Source: Streptomyces sp. NBC_01471 (GTDB lineage Bacteria; Actinomycetota; Actinomycetes; Streptomycetales; Streptomycetaceae). From it: a stretch of 64,000 nucleotides of DNA. Shown one piece after another: positions 8,675 to 18,096 of the stretch; within the stretch, counting starts at the first letter, position 1; each line of letters opens with the position of its first letter. The position numbers were made by a program, and so were the translations under genes. The DNA lies in contig NZ_CP109451.1 of NCBI RefSeq assembly GCF_041438865.1, positions 1 through 64,000 of the forward strand, read 5' to 3'. A model generated the notes under the pieces. The model searched no databases and was not told the DNA's origin. It saw only the letters and a program-made list of their open reading frames with translations.

Positions 8675-8709
8675 TGGCAACATTGACTGTTATCGATAGA
8701 ATATTGCCA
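8675..8709. promoter_or_regulatory. Divergent promoter with TGGCAA/TTGCCA arms and leaderless -10
   Basis: TGGCAA (8675-8680) and TTGCCA (8704-8709) form inverted arms around the palindrome TATCGATA (8691-8698). A -10-like TAGAAT at 8697-8702 lies only six bases from the ATG at 8709, so the GlxA-type mRNA would start at or next to its own start codon. No Shine-Dalgarno sequence is present. The arms are a natural binding site for the regulator itself (inference). Confidence 0.5.
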
Positions 8710-9653
8710 TGACGACCCACCGAATCGCGATCCTGGCGTTGGACGGCGTCACTCCGCTCGACCTGGCCATCCCGGCGCAGATCTTCAACACCCGCCCGGA
8801 GACGCCCTACGAGACGACCGTGTGCGGGCTCGGCTCCAAGGTGACGACCACCGCCGGTTTCTCCCTCGTGACCGAGGGGGGCCTGGACCAAGTACGCGCC
8901 GCCGACACCGTGATCGTGCCGGGATACGAGCCGGGGAACGAGCCGATGGTAAGGCCGTCGGAGGAGGTCCTCGACACGCTGGCCCAGACGCGCGACCGGG
9001 GCCGCAGGGTGGTGTCGATCTGCACGGGCGCCTTCGCGCTGGCCGCGGCGGGCATTCTGGATGGACTGCACGCCACGACCCACTGGCTGCACATCGACGA
9101 GCTCGAACAGGACTTCCCGGCCGTCACAGTCGACCGCGACGTGCTCTACGTCGACGAGGGGGACGTCCTCACGTCGGCCGGAGTGTGCTGCGGCATCGAT
9201 CTGTGCCTGCACATCGTGCGGCGCGATCTGGGGGCGATCGTGGCCAACCGGATCGCCCGCGGCCTGGTGGCCGCACCGCACCGCGACGGCGGGCAGGCCC
9301 AGTACATCCCGGCTCCGGTCACCGTGGCCGGGGAGACGTCCCTCTCCGAGACCCGGGGCTGGGCGCTGCGCCACCTCGACCAGCCGCTCACGCTCCGCGA
9401 GCTCGCCCGGCACGGGGGCGTCTCACCACGCACTTTCATGCGCCGGTTCGCCACGGAGACGGGCACCACACCCCTCCAGTGGCTGCTGGGCGCCCGCCTC
9501 GGCAAGGCACGCGAACTACTGGAGACAACGACCCACTCGGTGGACCAGGTGGCCCGGGACTGCGGCCTCGGCACAGCGGCCAACCTGCGTCTGCACTTCC
9601 GACGCACCCTCAACACCACCCCCACCGCCTACCGACGCACTTTCACGCACTGA
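8709..9653 (+). CDS. GlxA-type AraC regulator (DJ-1/PfpI plus HTH)
   Basis: 314 residues. Residues 1-170 form a DJ-1/PfpI-like domain with the elbow Cys in SICTGAFAL (about 104), followed by WLHIDEL and a C-terminal double AraC helix-turn-helix (about 215-312: LTLRELARHGGVSPRTFMRRF, then VDQVARDCGLGTAANLRLHF). Such regulators sense small molecules and usually control adjacent catabolic genes, here most likely the divergent HD-domain and RidA genes. There is no ribosome-binding site; the ATG is six bases from a -10-like hexamer, so translation is probably leaderless. Confidence 0.9.
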   Translation: MTTHRIAILALDGVTPLDLAIPAQIFNTRPETPYETTVCGLGSKVTTTAGFSLVTEGGLDQVRAADTVIVPGYEPGNEPMVRPSEEVLDTLAQTRDRGRRVVSICTGAFALAAAGILDGLHATTHWLHIDELEQDFPAVTVDRDVLYVDEGDVLTSAGVCCGIDLCLHIVRRDLGAIVANRIARGLVAAPHRDGGQAQYIPAPVTVAGETSLSETRGWALRHLDQPLTLRELARHGGVSPRTFMRRFATETGTTPLQWLLGARLGKARELLETTTHSVDQVARDCGLGTAANLRLHFRRTLNTTPTAYRRTFTH

Positions 9654-10107
9654 CACCGTTCGCGCGCCGACCACCCACCTCGGTCCGGCTCGCGGCGACC
9701 ACCGCCGGTGAGCCTGTCCACGGTCCGGGTCACCGTGGCGGAAAACTGCGGCATCCGTCGCACCTTGTCCTGCGCATCGCTCAACCGCCAAACCCAGCGC
9801 CGAGGCGGTCGGCGCGGGCACCCGCTCGCAGTCGTCCATGACGGGCGAACGGGAAGTGACGGGCCTCGTCGGCCGGCGTCCGGCTCAGGGTCGACAGCAC
9901 GGTCAGGTCGCCGTCCCGGTCACCGCCAGCGTCTGCGTCTGCGTCTGGCCGATGCCTCTCAGGCTCTCGACCACCGCCCTGATGTCGTTGTCTCTTCCCG
10001 CCAAAGCGTGCCGGTGTTGTGACAACCGAACGCTCCTTGTGATCGATGTTGTGGAGAGCGTGACACTCTTGCGGGCAGTAGCCCGGTTGTGAGGTGTCTA
10101 CGGCCCG
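9654..10107. other. Intergenic region, possible degraded gene
   Basis: No complete gene. On the minus strand about 9870-10020 reads as a plausible coding scrap (DNDIRAVVESLRGIGQ and following) but lacks a start and a recognisable family. Confidence 0.35.
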
Positions 10108-10320
10108 TCAGGCGGACGAATTCGCGCGCAGGGCGTGCGCGGCGAGGATGCCTGCGCCGAGCGCCGTCACGATGCCGCAGCCCAGATGAGTGCCGGTGTG
10201 TGAACCGCCGAAGGACGCCGCGACGTTGATGGCGGTGCTGACGCCTACGATGGCCCACAGAACGGACCGGAAGACGGTCCGACGGCGCGGCTGCGGGGGC
10301 GGGGAGACGAAGTTCGTCAT
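10108..10320 (-). CDS. Small two-helix membrane protein
   Basis: 70 residues: a basic N-terminus (PPPQPRRRTVFRS) and two hydrophobic segments (about 18-36 and 45-63). GAGG lies about ten bases before the ATG. It sits just upstream of, and divergent from, the two-component system at 10531. No family is recognised. It could be a target or accessory of that system. Confidence 0.6.
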   Translation of the reverse strand: MTNFVSPPPQPRRRTVFRSVLWAIVGVSTAINVAASFGGSHTGTHLGCGIVTALGAGILAAHALRANSSA

Positions 10321-10530
10321 GGGGGAAGTCCTCTGCGAATCTGGTGGTCGAAGGCACGCTTGACGCTATCGGCCGGTCTCCGCTCCGGACGATCCCGCAG
10401 ACTGCTCGACCGCGGGTACGGCTGGCTGTTCGACCGGTGGTACAGCAGGCTGTAACTCTTCGCGGGTGATCTCGCCCGGCCGCCGGAACCCTTTTGGCAC
10501 AGGAAAGCGGAAGCAATCGAGGAGGGAAGG

Positions 10531-11808
10531 ATGACGGGGACGTTGCGGCGGACACCACGCCTACGCGGAGCGGAGCAAACCACCACCGCGGTGCTCAGAG
10601 CCGCCGGGGCCGCGATCGGTGAGCTGGCGGGCGGCTTCGGCACCGCGCTTTCCGCGCTCGCGCTCCTGATTCTGCTGCTGCTCACGGCTGCTCTGTCGCT
10701 CACCGGCATAGGTCTGCTGCTGGTGGGCCCCGCGTTGGGTGCGCTGCACGCCCTGGCCCGGCACGAACGCCAACGGCTCGCCCGCCGGGGCCACGAAATC
10801 ATCGCTCCTGACCCGCCACCCACGCGCCCACGCGCAGGACTCGTCCATCCCACCACCCGGCGCGAGGTGCGCTGGCTGCTCCAGCACACCTCGGCCGGAC
10901 TGCTGTTGGCACTGACGGGCATCGTCCTCCCCGTACTCGCGGTGCGTGACACGGCCTTCCCGCTGTACTGGCGGTTCGCCCCGAAGGACACCACCGCCGC
11001 TTCCATCGGCATCGGCACCGCGCACACATGGCTGGACGCGATCGCGGTCTCCCTGCTCGGGGTGGGTTGGATCGCTCTCATCCTGGGACTCGCTCCCTCG
11101 CTGGCCCGGCTCCAGGCGAAGCCCGCCCAGCGCTTCCTCGCCGCCGACTCCGACACCGACCTCTCCGCCAGAGTCCTTGAGCTGACCGCGAGCCGGGCCG
11201 CGGCCCTGGACGCGCACGCCGCCGAGCTGCGCCGTATCGAACGCGCCCTCCACGACGGCAGCCAGAACCGGCTGATCTCCGTCACCGTGCTACTCGGCGC
11301 GGCCCGCCGCCGGCTGGCCCGCGAGCCGGACCACACGCACGAGGTCATCGACATCCTGGAGCGTGCGCACTCCGCCGCCGAACAGGCCCTGGCCGATCTG
11401 CGCGGTGTCTCCCGCAGCATTCTCCCCCCGGTGCTGGAGGCCCAGGGCCTTGCCGGGGCCCTGACAGGACTCGCCGCCGACTGCGCGGTGCCCTGCCGTA
11501 CAGACGTCGATGTCCCCACACGGTGCGCCGTCTCCGCCGAAGCGACTGCCTACTTCGTGGTAGCCGAGGCCCTGACGAACATCGCGAAGCACAGCGGTGC
11601 ACAACAGGCCGCCGTGAGCGTGCGGGCCGACGGCGCGAACCTCCGCCTCACCATCACCGACGACGGCCGGGGCGGCGCCGACGAGGGCGGCGGCTCCGGT
11701 CTCACCGGCATCCGCCGCCGGGTCGAGGCACACGACGGAACACTCGGCCTGGCCAGCCCCGCCGGTGGCCCGACAACCCTTGAGGTGGTACTCCCCTGTG
11801 GACAGTGA
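10531..11808 (+). CDS. Two-component sensor histidine kinase (HisKA_3 type)
   Basis: 425 residues. Two hydrophobic hairpins (about 36-66 and 118-195) form a membrane sensor of the kind found in many actinobacterial NarL-type kinases. The dimerisation and phosphoacceptor segment RRIERALHDGSQNRL places the His near residue 241; the ATPase domain follows with an N box (EALTNIAKHSGA, about 347) and G1 box (DDGRGG, about 378). GAGGAGGG precedes the ATG. It overlaps the response regulator by 11 bp, so the two are translationally coupled. The signal is unknown. Confidence 0.92.
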   Translation: MTGTLRRTPRLRGAEQTTTAVLRAAGAAIGELAGGFGTALSALALLILLLLTAALSLTGIGLLLVGPALGALHALARHERQRLARRGHEIIAPDPPPTRPRAGLVHPTTRREVRWLLQHTSAGLLLALTGIVLPVLAVRDTAFPLYWRFAPKDTTAASIGIGTAHTWLDAIAVSLLGVGWIALILGLAPSLARLQAKPAQRFLAADSDTDLSARVLELTASRAAALDAHAAELRRIERALHDGSQNRLISVTVLLGAARRRLAREPDHTHEVIDILERAHSAAEQALADLRGVSRSILPPVLEAQGLAGALTGLAADCAVPCRTDVDVPTRCAVSAEATAYFVVAEALTNIAKHSGAQQAAVSVRADGANLRLTITDDGRGGADEGGGSGLTGIRRRVEAHDGTLGLASPAGGPTTLEVVLPCGQ

Positions 11809-12472
11809 CCCGCGGATCGTGATCGCTGAGGACGACCCGCTGCTGCGCGAGGGCCTGGCCCTCCTCCTGCGTGCCGAATCGATCGAGGTGGTGGCAACGG
11901 CCGGCACCCCCGAGGCGGCACTCGCCGCCATCGACGAACACAAGCCCAATGTCGCCATCTTCGACGTGCGAATGCCGCCCACCCACACCGACGAGGGCAT
12001 CCGCGCGGCCGTTGAGGCCAGGCGCCGTCAACCCGGCCTGGCGATCTTGGTGCTGTCCGCCTACGTGGAGCAGAGTTTCGCCACCGAGCTGCTCAGCGAC
12101 GGCGTGGGCCGGGTGGGCTATCTGCTCAAGGAACGGGTGGGCCGGGTCGAGGAGTTCCTCGACGCACTGCACCGGGTGGCCGCCGGTGGCACCGCGATCG
12201 ACACCGAGATAGTCGCCCAGCTCTTCACCCGGTCCCACCGGGACGCCCGTCTGGAACGGCTGACCCCTCGCGAGCGGCACGTACTCGCCCTCATGGCCGA
12301 AGGGCTGGGAAACAGCGCGATCGCGAAACAACTCGTCGTCACGGAGGGCGCGGTCCACAAGCACATCCGCAGCATCTTCGCCAAGCTGGACCTGTCGCCC
12401 ACCGACCACGTGGACCGGAGGGTGACCGCCGTACTCAGGTATCTGGAGGGCGCCACGGCGAGGGCGAGGTAG
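11798..12472 (+). CDS. NarL/FixJ-family response regulator
   Basis: 224 residues from the GTG at 11798, which overlaps the kinase stop codon; GAGGTGG lies upstream. Receiver domain: acidic pair in IVIAEDDPLLREG, phosphoacceptor Asp in IFDVRMPP (about 55), and Lys in YLLKERVG (about 109). Output domain: LuxR-type helix-turn-helix (about 150-210, LTPRERHVLALMAEGLGNSA then VHKHIRSIFAKL). This is the obvious partner of the kinase at 10531. Regulated genes may include the CPBP protease just downstream, but that is only positional. Confidence 0.92.
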   Translation: MDSDPRIVIAEDDPLLREGLALLLRAESIEVVATAGTPEAALAAIDEHKPNVAIFDVRMPPTHTDEGIRAAVEARRRQPGLAILVLSAYVEQSFATELLSDGVGRVGYLLKERVGRVEEFLDALHRVAAGGTAIDTEIVAQLFTRSHRDARLERLTPRERHVLALMAEGLGNSAIAKQLVVTEGAVHKHIRSIFAKLDLSPTDHVDRRVTAVLRYLEGATARAR

Positions 12473-12572
12473 AGCCTGCTGTACCCCGTTTCGAGGCGCA
12501 CACGGGAATGATCCGACGGCGCGGCGATGGTGTGCTGAACACATCAACCGGCCCGCCCGAAGGAACAATCCA

Positions 12573-13640
12573 GTGCGCCAACACGAAACCCACACCTCCA
12601 CCGGCAGCCGAGCAGGCGTCCCAGCAGTCCGGACTTCCCAGTCGGCCGGAACCCTCCATGCCGACCAGGATCAGCAGCCCAGCCACATTTCTGCTGACCG
12701 GATCCACACCGGCCTGCCTGACCGCCACCGCCCCAGGCCAGCGCCCAACGGTTCCGGACTGCGCGACAGCCTCCGACGCCGTCCGCTGCTCTGGTTCTTC
12801 CTGCTTGCCTTCTCGCTGAGCTGGGCGGCCTGGACCCCGTACGTGCTGTCCGAGAACGGCCTCGGCGTATGGCACTTCACGTTTCCAGGAGGCAGCAGCG
12901 GAAGCCAGCTGACCGGCGTGCTGCCCGGCGCCTATCTCGGACCCATCGCCTCCGCGCTCCTGCTGACCGGGCTCACGGAGGGGCGCCGGGGTCTACGGAC
13001 CTGGGGCAGGCGCATGACCAGGTTCCGGCTCAGCTGGCGCTGGTACGTCGCCGTGCTGCTCGCCGTGCCCTCGGCACTCACCATCGCCGCGACCGCCCTG
13101 GGTGACCGCGGCCCCACCACCCCGACCGCCGCCGTGCTGGCGGCGTACCTGCCGGGCCTGGTCCTGCAGTTGATCACCACCGGGCTCGCCGAGGAACCCG
13201 GCTGGCGGGAGTTCGCCATGCCGCGCGCCCAGGAACGGTTCGGCCCGCTGCCCGCCACCCTCCTGGTCGGCGTTCTGTGGGGCGCCTGGCACCTGCCGCT
13301 GTTCCTCACCGAATGGGGCGGCGGCCCGCACGTACCTCTCGCCAAGGTGGGGGCGTTCCTCACCACGACGCTCTGTTTCAGCTTCGCAATGACCTGGGTG
13401 TTCAACCGATCCGGCGAGAGCATGCCGCTCGTGATGCTCATGCACACGAGTGTGAACAACTTCTTCTCCGTCGCCTGGACGGCCATGTTTCCCCGGCTCC
13501 CCGACGGCGACACCACCTACGCCTTCCTCCTGGTATCGGTGGCCGCGGCCCTCCTCGTCCTCCTTCTGACCCGGGGTCGGCTCGGCTACCGTCCGGCCAC
13601 CGCCTTCGAGCCGGTCTCCGCTTCCCCGAGCGGCAGGTGA
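12573..13640 (+). CDS. CPBP-family intramembrane metalloprotease
   Basis: 355 residues from the GTG at 12573, with GAAGGA nine bases upstream. The first 75 residues are hydrophilic, then about eight membrane helices follow. The three Abi/CAAX-protease motifs are present in order: EEPGWREF (about 207), GAWHLPLF (about 237) and HTSVNN (about 290). These supply the Glu and His ligands of a membrane-embedded zinc site. Members include CAAX prenyl endopeptidases and bacteriocin-self-immunity proteins. The role here is unknown, but it follows the two-component system on the same strand. Confidence 0.88.
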   Translation: MRQHETHTSTGSRAGVPAVRTSQSAGTLHADQDQQPSHISADRIHTGLPDRHRPRPAPNGSGLRDSLRRRPLLWFFLLAFSLSWAAWTPYVLSENGLGVWHFTFPGGSSGSQLTGVLPGAYLGPIASALLLTGLTEGRRGLRTWGRRMTRFRLSWRWYVAVLLAVPSALTIAATALGDRGPTTPTAAVLAAYLPGLVLQLITTGLAEEPGWREFAMPRAQERFGPLPATLLVGVLWGAWHLPLFLTEWGGGPHVPLAKVGAFLTTTLCFSFAMTWVFNRSGESMPLVMLMHTSVNNFFSVAWTAMFPRLPDGDTTYAFLLVSVAAALLVLLLTRGRLGYRPATAFEPVSASPSGR

Positions 13641-13814
13641 CACGGCCGCCCGTCGGTGGATCGAGGCAGTGACCGACTTCCTCGTCGCGCTCGACCCCCC
13701 GCCTGACAGGCATAGGCCGAGCCCGCGCTCGGCGCACCACGCCTGTGGGCGGCCTCCTTCGGAGCCGGCGTCCGCACGACCTCGTGACCGCCTTCGCCGC
13801 CCTCCTCAGCCCGG

Positions 13815-14975
13815 GTGAGCCAGGCCGCCGCAGATGCTCTGGGTGGCACCGACCAGGACGTGATCACGTTCCTGCGCTCCGGCTGGGACACGGCGGTGCA
13901 GGACGAGACCCGTGGCGCGGTCTCGGAACTGAGCACCACCAGTCCGTACGAGAGCGTGCGCACGGCCGCGGCCAAGGCGCTGGAAGGGGATGCCAAGGCG
14001 GTCACCGACTTCTACACGACCGGCCAGTACACATCCGGCGCCACCGACATGGAGGTGGCTGTCTCCAAGGTCGTCAACGATGGCGGCATCAGCGTGCAGG
14101 AGGACGGTGAGGCCGCGGTCGCCGACGGCAGCGGCAAGGCCCTGGCTGCCTTCCTTGCGCACGGTCAGTACGTCGCCCGCAGCACCGACGAAGAGGCCCA
14201 GGCATCCAGTCTGGTCAGCGACGGTGGACCCGAGGTGAAGGACGCGGCGAAGATCGCGCTGGCCGGGCCGGTCAACAAACTGCACGACTTCATCGCGGTC
14301 GGGCAGTACATGGCCGACCGCAAGGACCAGCTGGCCGCCACCCACGTCGCCCAGGTCACCGGCCTGGTCGCCCAGGCCGACAGCATGGCCGCCAAGTCCG
14401 CGGCCACCGCCCGCAACGTGGCCGACGCCGCCGACCGCGACGCCGCAGCCGCCACCGGATCTGCCGCACAGGCCGCATGGTCCGCCAACTACGCGCAAAA
14501 GTCCGCCACCCAGGCAAACGAAAACGCAGCCCAGGCCAAGCAGGACGCCCTGGACGCCGGCAAGTCCGCTGACCAGGCCGGCGCCGATGCCAAAGCCGCA
14601 TGGAAGCGCACCTACGACCTGCGCAAGCAGGAAGAGGAGGCAGCTCGCAAGGCCGCCGACGAAGTCCGCAAGAAGCAGGCCGCAGCCGACAAGAAGCCAC
14701 ACTGCGTCCCCAACAACAATGTCGCCGGCATCGACTGGAACCTGATCCGCTGCGTCAACAAGGGCGGCACCATCGAGGCCCCGAGTACGACCCCCGCCTC
14801 GTTGCCATCGCCTGGGCCGTCACCGGCACCGACCTCGCCGGGAAAACCGAGGAACAGGAGCCATCCGTCCCGCTGGCCCCGGAGAAAGCCCTGTGATCTT
14901 GAGGTATGCCCTCCCAGGCTGTGGGGGGACATCTGCACACAGCCACTGCGCACACGCCCCGCGTCCTCGGCCTGA
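13815..14975 (+). pseudogene. ALF-repeat/coiled-coil protein, UmbC-like toxin remnant
   Basis: 386 codons. Residues 1 to about 180 contain four ALF-type repeats (ALGGTDQDVITFLRSG, ALEGDAKAVTDFYTTGQY, a degenerate copy around FLAHGQYVA, ALAGPVNKLHDFIAVGQYMA). A long Ala/Lys/Gln-rich coiled coil (about 185-300) follows, then a short Cys-containing segment and Pro/Ser-rich text. Repeats followed by a stalk match the UmbC subunit of Streptomyces umbrella toxin particles, which normally has about eight repeats, a secretion signal and a C-terminal toxin domain. Here the signal and half the repeats are absent upstream, and no toxin domain is recognisable. I therefore call it a remnant. UmbA- and UmbB-like neighbours were not seen. 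Confidence 0.65.
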
Positions 14976-15096
14976 TGTCTTGGCCTCAACTCCGCAGCCT
15001 GGACTGTCTGGACTGCGGCGCTACGGCTCTAGGTTCGACAGGATCGGTACGTGACGCCAGGGGATCGGCCGGATCCTCCTTCGTGGATGGAGCAGC

Positions 15097-15642
15097 ATGT
15101 TGGAACCGTCGGCGCCTCCCTTTGATCCTCAGCGGCGGGGCAGCATGATCGACCTCTTCTGGGGCGAAGCGCAGGATGTGTATCTGGGCATGCCCCCCGT
15201 GGCTCCAGCCCCCGGTGTTCTCCTCTCACCGGCAGGTCTACGTGTGGTCGGGCCCGATCCGCAGTTCTGGGAGTGGCCGGCTGTGACGGATCTTCGGGAG
15301 AGCGAGGTACCCGTCCGCTCGACTGTCACGCGGTGGGCTACACGTGCCGTGACAATGGCCGTGGCCGCCTTGGACGCGTGGGTGCCGGGCAGTCCTACGG
15401 AGATGACCGTGTCGGTCACCACTACGCACCAGGCCGAGTTCCAGACGCCGGTCCTCTCTGGCGCCGAGACTGCGTACACGCAGCGAGAAGCCAATCTCTC
15501 ACACGGGCTGCTCGCACAACTCACCCGTGGCGAAGTCTCGCCCAGCGTCATGACTGACTGGTGGAGCGGTACTCAGTCCACCGCAGTGCCGCGTTCACAC
15601 CAGCGGGAGGCCATACTCCAAAGCCGGCTGGCCACAGACTGA
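15097..15642 (+). CDS. Hypothetical protein
   Basis: 181 residues, soluble, with a Trp-rich segment (FWEWPAVTDLRESE) that looks like the start of a PH-like or immunity-type small domain. Not recognised. GGAG precedes the ATG at 15097; an internal ATG at 15145 is an alternative start. It lies between two broken genes. Codon use is typical of the window. Confidence 0.5.
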   Translation: MLEPSAPPFDPQRRGSMIDLFWGEAQDVYLGMPPVAPAPGVLLSPAGLRVVGPDPQFWEWPAVTDLRESEVPVRSTVTRWATRAVTMAVAALDAWVPGSPTEMTVSVTTTHQAEFQTPVLSGAETAYTQREANLSHGLLAQLTRGEVSPSVMTDWWSGTQSTAVPRSHQREAILQSRLATD

Positions 15643-15740
15643 AACACCCTTCGGCCAACCCCGTTCGTATCATCCCTCGTTGACGAGAGGTCAGCCCCAC
15701 ACATGGACAGCATCACAGCAGAAGTGCAGCCTCTCAACAC

Positions 15741-16113
15741 ATGGTTCTGGCTTTCGACGGCGACTGCGGCTTCTGCCAGGCCGCCATCAACCAGATACGC
15801 GAGCGAAGCAAACCTCGTATGCGGGCCGCTGCCTGGCAGACTCTGCCGACCAAATGACGCGCCCTCACGTGCAGCGCCTGGACAGAGAAGTCCTCCTCTT
15901 GCATGGCGATGAGGTGCGCTGCGGCGGCCCACAGGCCCTGGCCCGTTACGTGGGCTCTCCTCCCCGGCGCTTCGCTACCTCGCCGCAGCCTTCTTCCTGC
16001 GGCTTCCCCTCGTCAGTCCAGCCGCCCACATCGTCTACCGGTGAGTGGCCGTGAACCGGCACCGTATGCCCGCCGGCACACCATCCTGCGCCATTCCCCG
16101 CAACCACAGCTGA
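15741..16113 (+). pseudogene. DCC-family (DUF393) thiol-disulfide oxidoreductase-like, broken
   Basis: The N-terminus VLAFDGDCGFCQAAINQIRE carries the DxxCxxC motif of the DCC family. After LPTK a stop interrupts it; the family text continues in a second frame (PHVQRLDREVLLL, then GGPQALARYVGS) and, after another shift, in a third (RYLAAAFFLRLPLV, HIVYR), which meets a TGA where Trp is expected before VAVNRHRMPAG. Two frameshifts and one nonsense change make this a clear pseudogene. Confidence 0.75.
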
Positions 16114-17111
16114 GAGCCCCGATGTCCCAGGTCCCATCCGAGGCCCACCTGCGGTGGCGGGCCTACACGGTGGCTCTGTTCACGACTCGCGTCAGCAGTT
16201 GTTCACCGTTGCGGGAGGCATCTGCACTGCGGCGATGTCGATGTCGACGGCTTTGCGCAGCAACTCGGGCCATGGGCCCGACACCGGCAACGGTTCCGCC
16301 ACTACGGACCACCTACCCCCGTGGCCAGCGCTTTTTCCCTGCACCTGCGGAAGCGGTACCGGCCGATCTCGCCTGCGGCCCCGAGCTGCGGCTCAAAGCC
16401 GTGAATATTCGACGCAGGCCAGCCGCCGCCGCGCCTCCCGAACTGCTGTCACAACGCTGCTCGCTGCCGTGTACGGATCCAGGTCCCGGCGCCCAGCAAT
16501 TGAGCCGCGTTTTCGACAAGATTCGCGACACCGTCACGGCCCAGGGCGGCGACGCGACCGTCGAGCATGCCCTGCTGAAACAGGCCCGCATCTCCATTTG
16601 CTTCGGCACCCTCGACAACTGCCTCGTCGACGAAGCCAATCCGTGGTCCGATCATGCTGTTGCCGCAGCGATCCGGGCGGCAACGGTCCGGCAAGGGGCC
16701 GGAGTGTCCCGGTGGGATCACGGTGTTCTCCAGACAGATGGCACCCGACGAGAGATCACACCACACCCAGACGTGGTTGCGCCAGGACGCCGGCCGCTTG
16801 CCGAACACGTCATGGGCATGGTCTGGTCGGCGACGGATGCGGAGTGGGCGGACAACCTCGCGGCGGCCCTGTACGCGGCCCGGTACGGGACGCTCGCCGC
16901 GCCGCGCTGCGCGGGGGCCGTCAGCCCGGCTTCACTCGGAGCCGAGGAGCCGAGGGTGCGCGACGTCCGGCCACACCGCCCCGCGCTGGGAGAACATGGC
17001 CGTCCCCGACTCCCCAAGTGCGGCGATGAGTTCAACGGCCGCCTCGCCCCGCAAGGCGCCGGTGCCACGCGGCCATCGAACAGGCCCGTGAGGAGCAGAC
17101 AGGGCGAGTAA
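16114..17111 (+). other. Unrecognised, probably decayed coding region
   Basis: An open plus-strand frame crosses most of this stretch. Its middle part (about 16480-16900, with QQLSRVFDKIRDTVTAQGGD and later MGMVWSATDAEWADNLAAAL) has protein-like composition, but it begins inside the neighbouring pseudogene and the ends are low-complexity. I do not recognise a family and cannot place a start. Confidence 0.35.
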
Positions 17112-17219
17112 CATCTCCCAGCGGCAGACCGCGACGACTTCCACTTCTCCCGGCTCGCGGTACGTGCCCGCCGTGGACTGTTTATGCGGCGTTACTGCCC
17201 GCTGCCGTACGCCAACGCG

Positions 17220-17591
17220 TCAGGCGACGCAAATCCCCGGCACGGCCTGCGCTCGGAACAGGTGCGGGGTGGCGACGAGGCTGGCCGGGTAGAGTTCGCG
17301 AGCGGGTGCACGCACACTGTCGTCGAGCCGGGCCGCACGATAGTGGTCCGTCGACTCCCAGACGGCGTGATTGAGGAACGTGCTGCTGCCTGCGATACCG
17401 CGGTACAACTGGGTGAAGATGAAGCCCGGTTGATTCTTCAGAGCGGCCGCGTCGGTGGACCAGGCCAGCAGCAGCTGGTCGACGTCTTCGGGGGCGACGG
17501 ACAGGACGTTGACGAGGATGACAGGTCCGCCCTCCTCGTTGAGCTGGTCAGCGAGGGCAACGTGGGCGTCCAACTCGTGGAATTTCGGCAT
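17220..17591 (-). CDS. Antibiotic-biosynthesis-monooxygenase-like (ABM) protein
   Basis: 123 residues with a ferredoxin-like ABM fold: VILVNVLSVAPEDVDQLLLAW, ALKNQPGFIFTQLYRG, then FLNHAVWESTDHYRAA. ABM proteins include cofactor-free quinone-forming monooxygenases and haem-degrading enzymes; the His/Trp pair in this last strand is typical. AGAGAA lies upstream of the ATG. It is the third gene of a minus-strand group with a VOC protein and a broken FMN reductase. Confidence 0.8.
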   Translation of the reverse strand: MPKFHELDAHVALADQLNEEGGPVILVNVLSVAPEDVDQLLLAWSTDAAALKNQPGFIFTQLYRGIAGSSTFLNHAVWESTDHYRAARLDDSVRAPARELYPASLVATPHLFRAQAVPGICVA

Positions 17592-17635
17592 GATGGTTCT
17601 CTTTCAGATACTGGCGGGGCGATCCGGCGCCCGGG

Positions 17636-18096
17636 TCAGGCCGTCTTCGACTGCAATGCCCGGTCCAGAGCGTCCAAGGCTTTTGGTGAGGCCGTGCTCG
17701 ATCGATTCGGTAGGGCGTCCCCCCGCGGGTGGAGAAGTTGATCGATGAGCGGGATCGGGACGAAGCCGACAACGTGCAGCTGGAGCGAGATCATCGCCGG
17801 TTCGAGTGCCACGGCGGTTCGGGCCCCGGCTGCCACGCCACCGTAGCTGACCAATACCACCGGCTTGCCGCGCCCTTCCCAGAACAGGTGGTCCAGGGCG
17901 CGTTCTTCAGGGCGGCGTTGTAGCTGTGGTTGTACTCCGGCATCACGAAGAAGTAGGCCGCCGCGCGGTCTATGACCTCGATGTCGAAGACGCCGCTCCT
18001 GGCGGCCTGTTCGACGACCCACCGAGCGGTGGGCTTGCCCACACGGTTCGGCCGGGTGCTGGCGATCGGGACCTGGACGAGGGGACGGTCGGTCAA
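17636..18096 (-). pseudogene. NADPH-dependent FMN reductase, deleted and frameshifted
   Basis: The N-terminus PLVQVPIASTRPNRVG and the signature YFFVMPEYNHSYNAALKN identify the family (flavodoxin-like NAD(P)H:FMN reductases). About 30 residues normally found between FDIEVID and AYFFVMPEYN are missing. Just after ALKN an apparent extra GC pair (about 17895) shifts the rest (LDHLFWEGRGKPVVLVSYGG) into another frame. The start codon TTG at 18096 overlaps the stop of the VOC gene as TTGA, so the intact ancestor was translationally coupled to it. Confidence 0.8.

Noticed and set aside
10561..11253. Long minus-strand open frame opposite the sensor kinase
   Set aside because: Antisense shadow created by high third-position GC; no family signature, while the plus strand has all kinase motifs.
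13815..14975. Ordinary intact secreted ALF protein
   Set aside because: No signal peptide or ribosome-binding site at the 5' end, too few repeats and no recognisable C-terminal domain.
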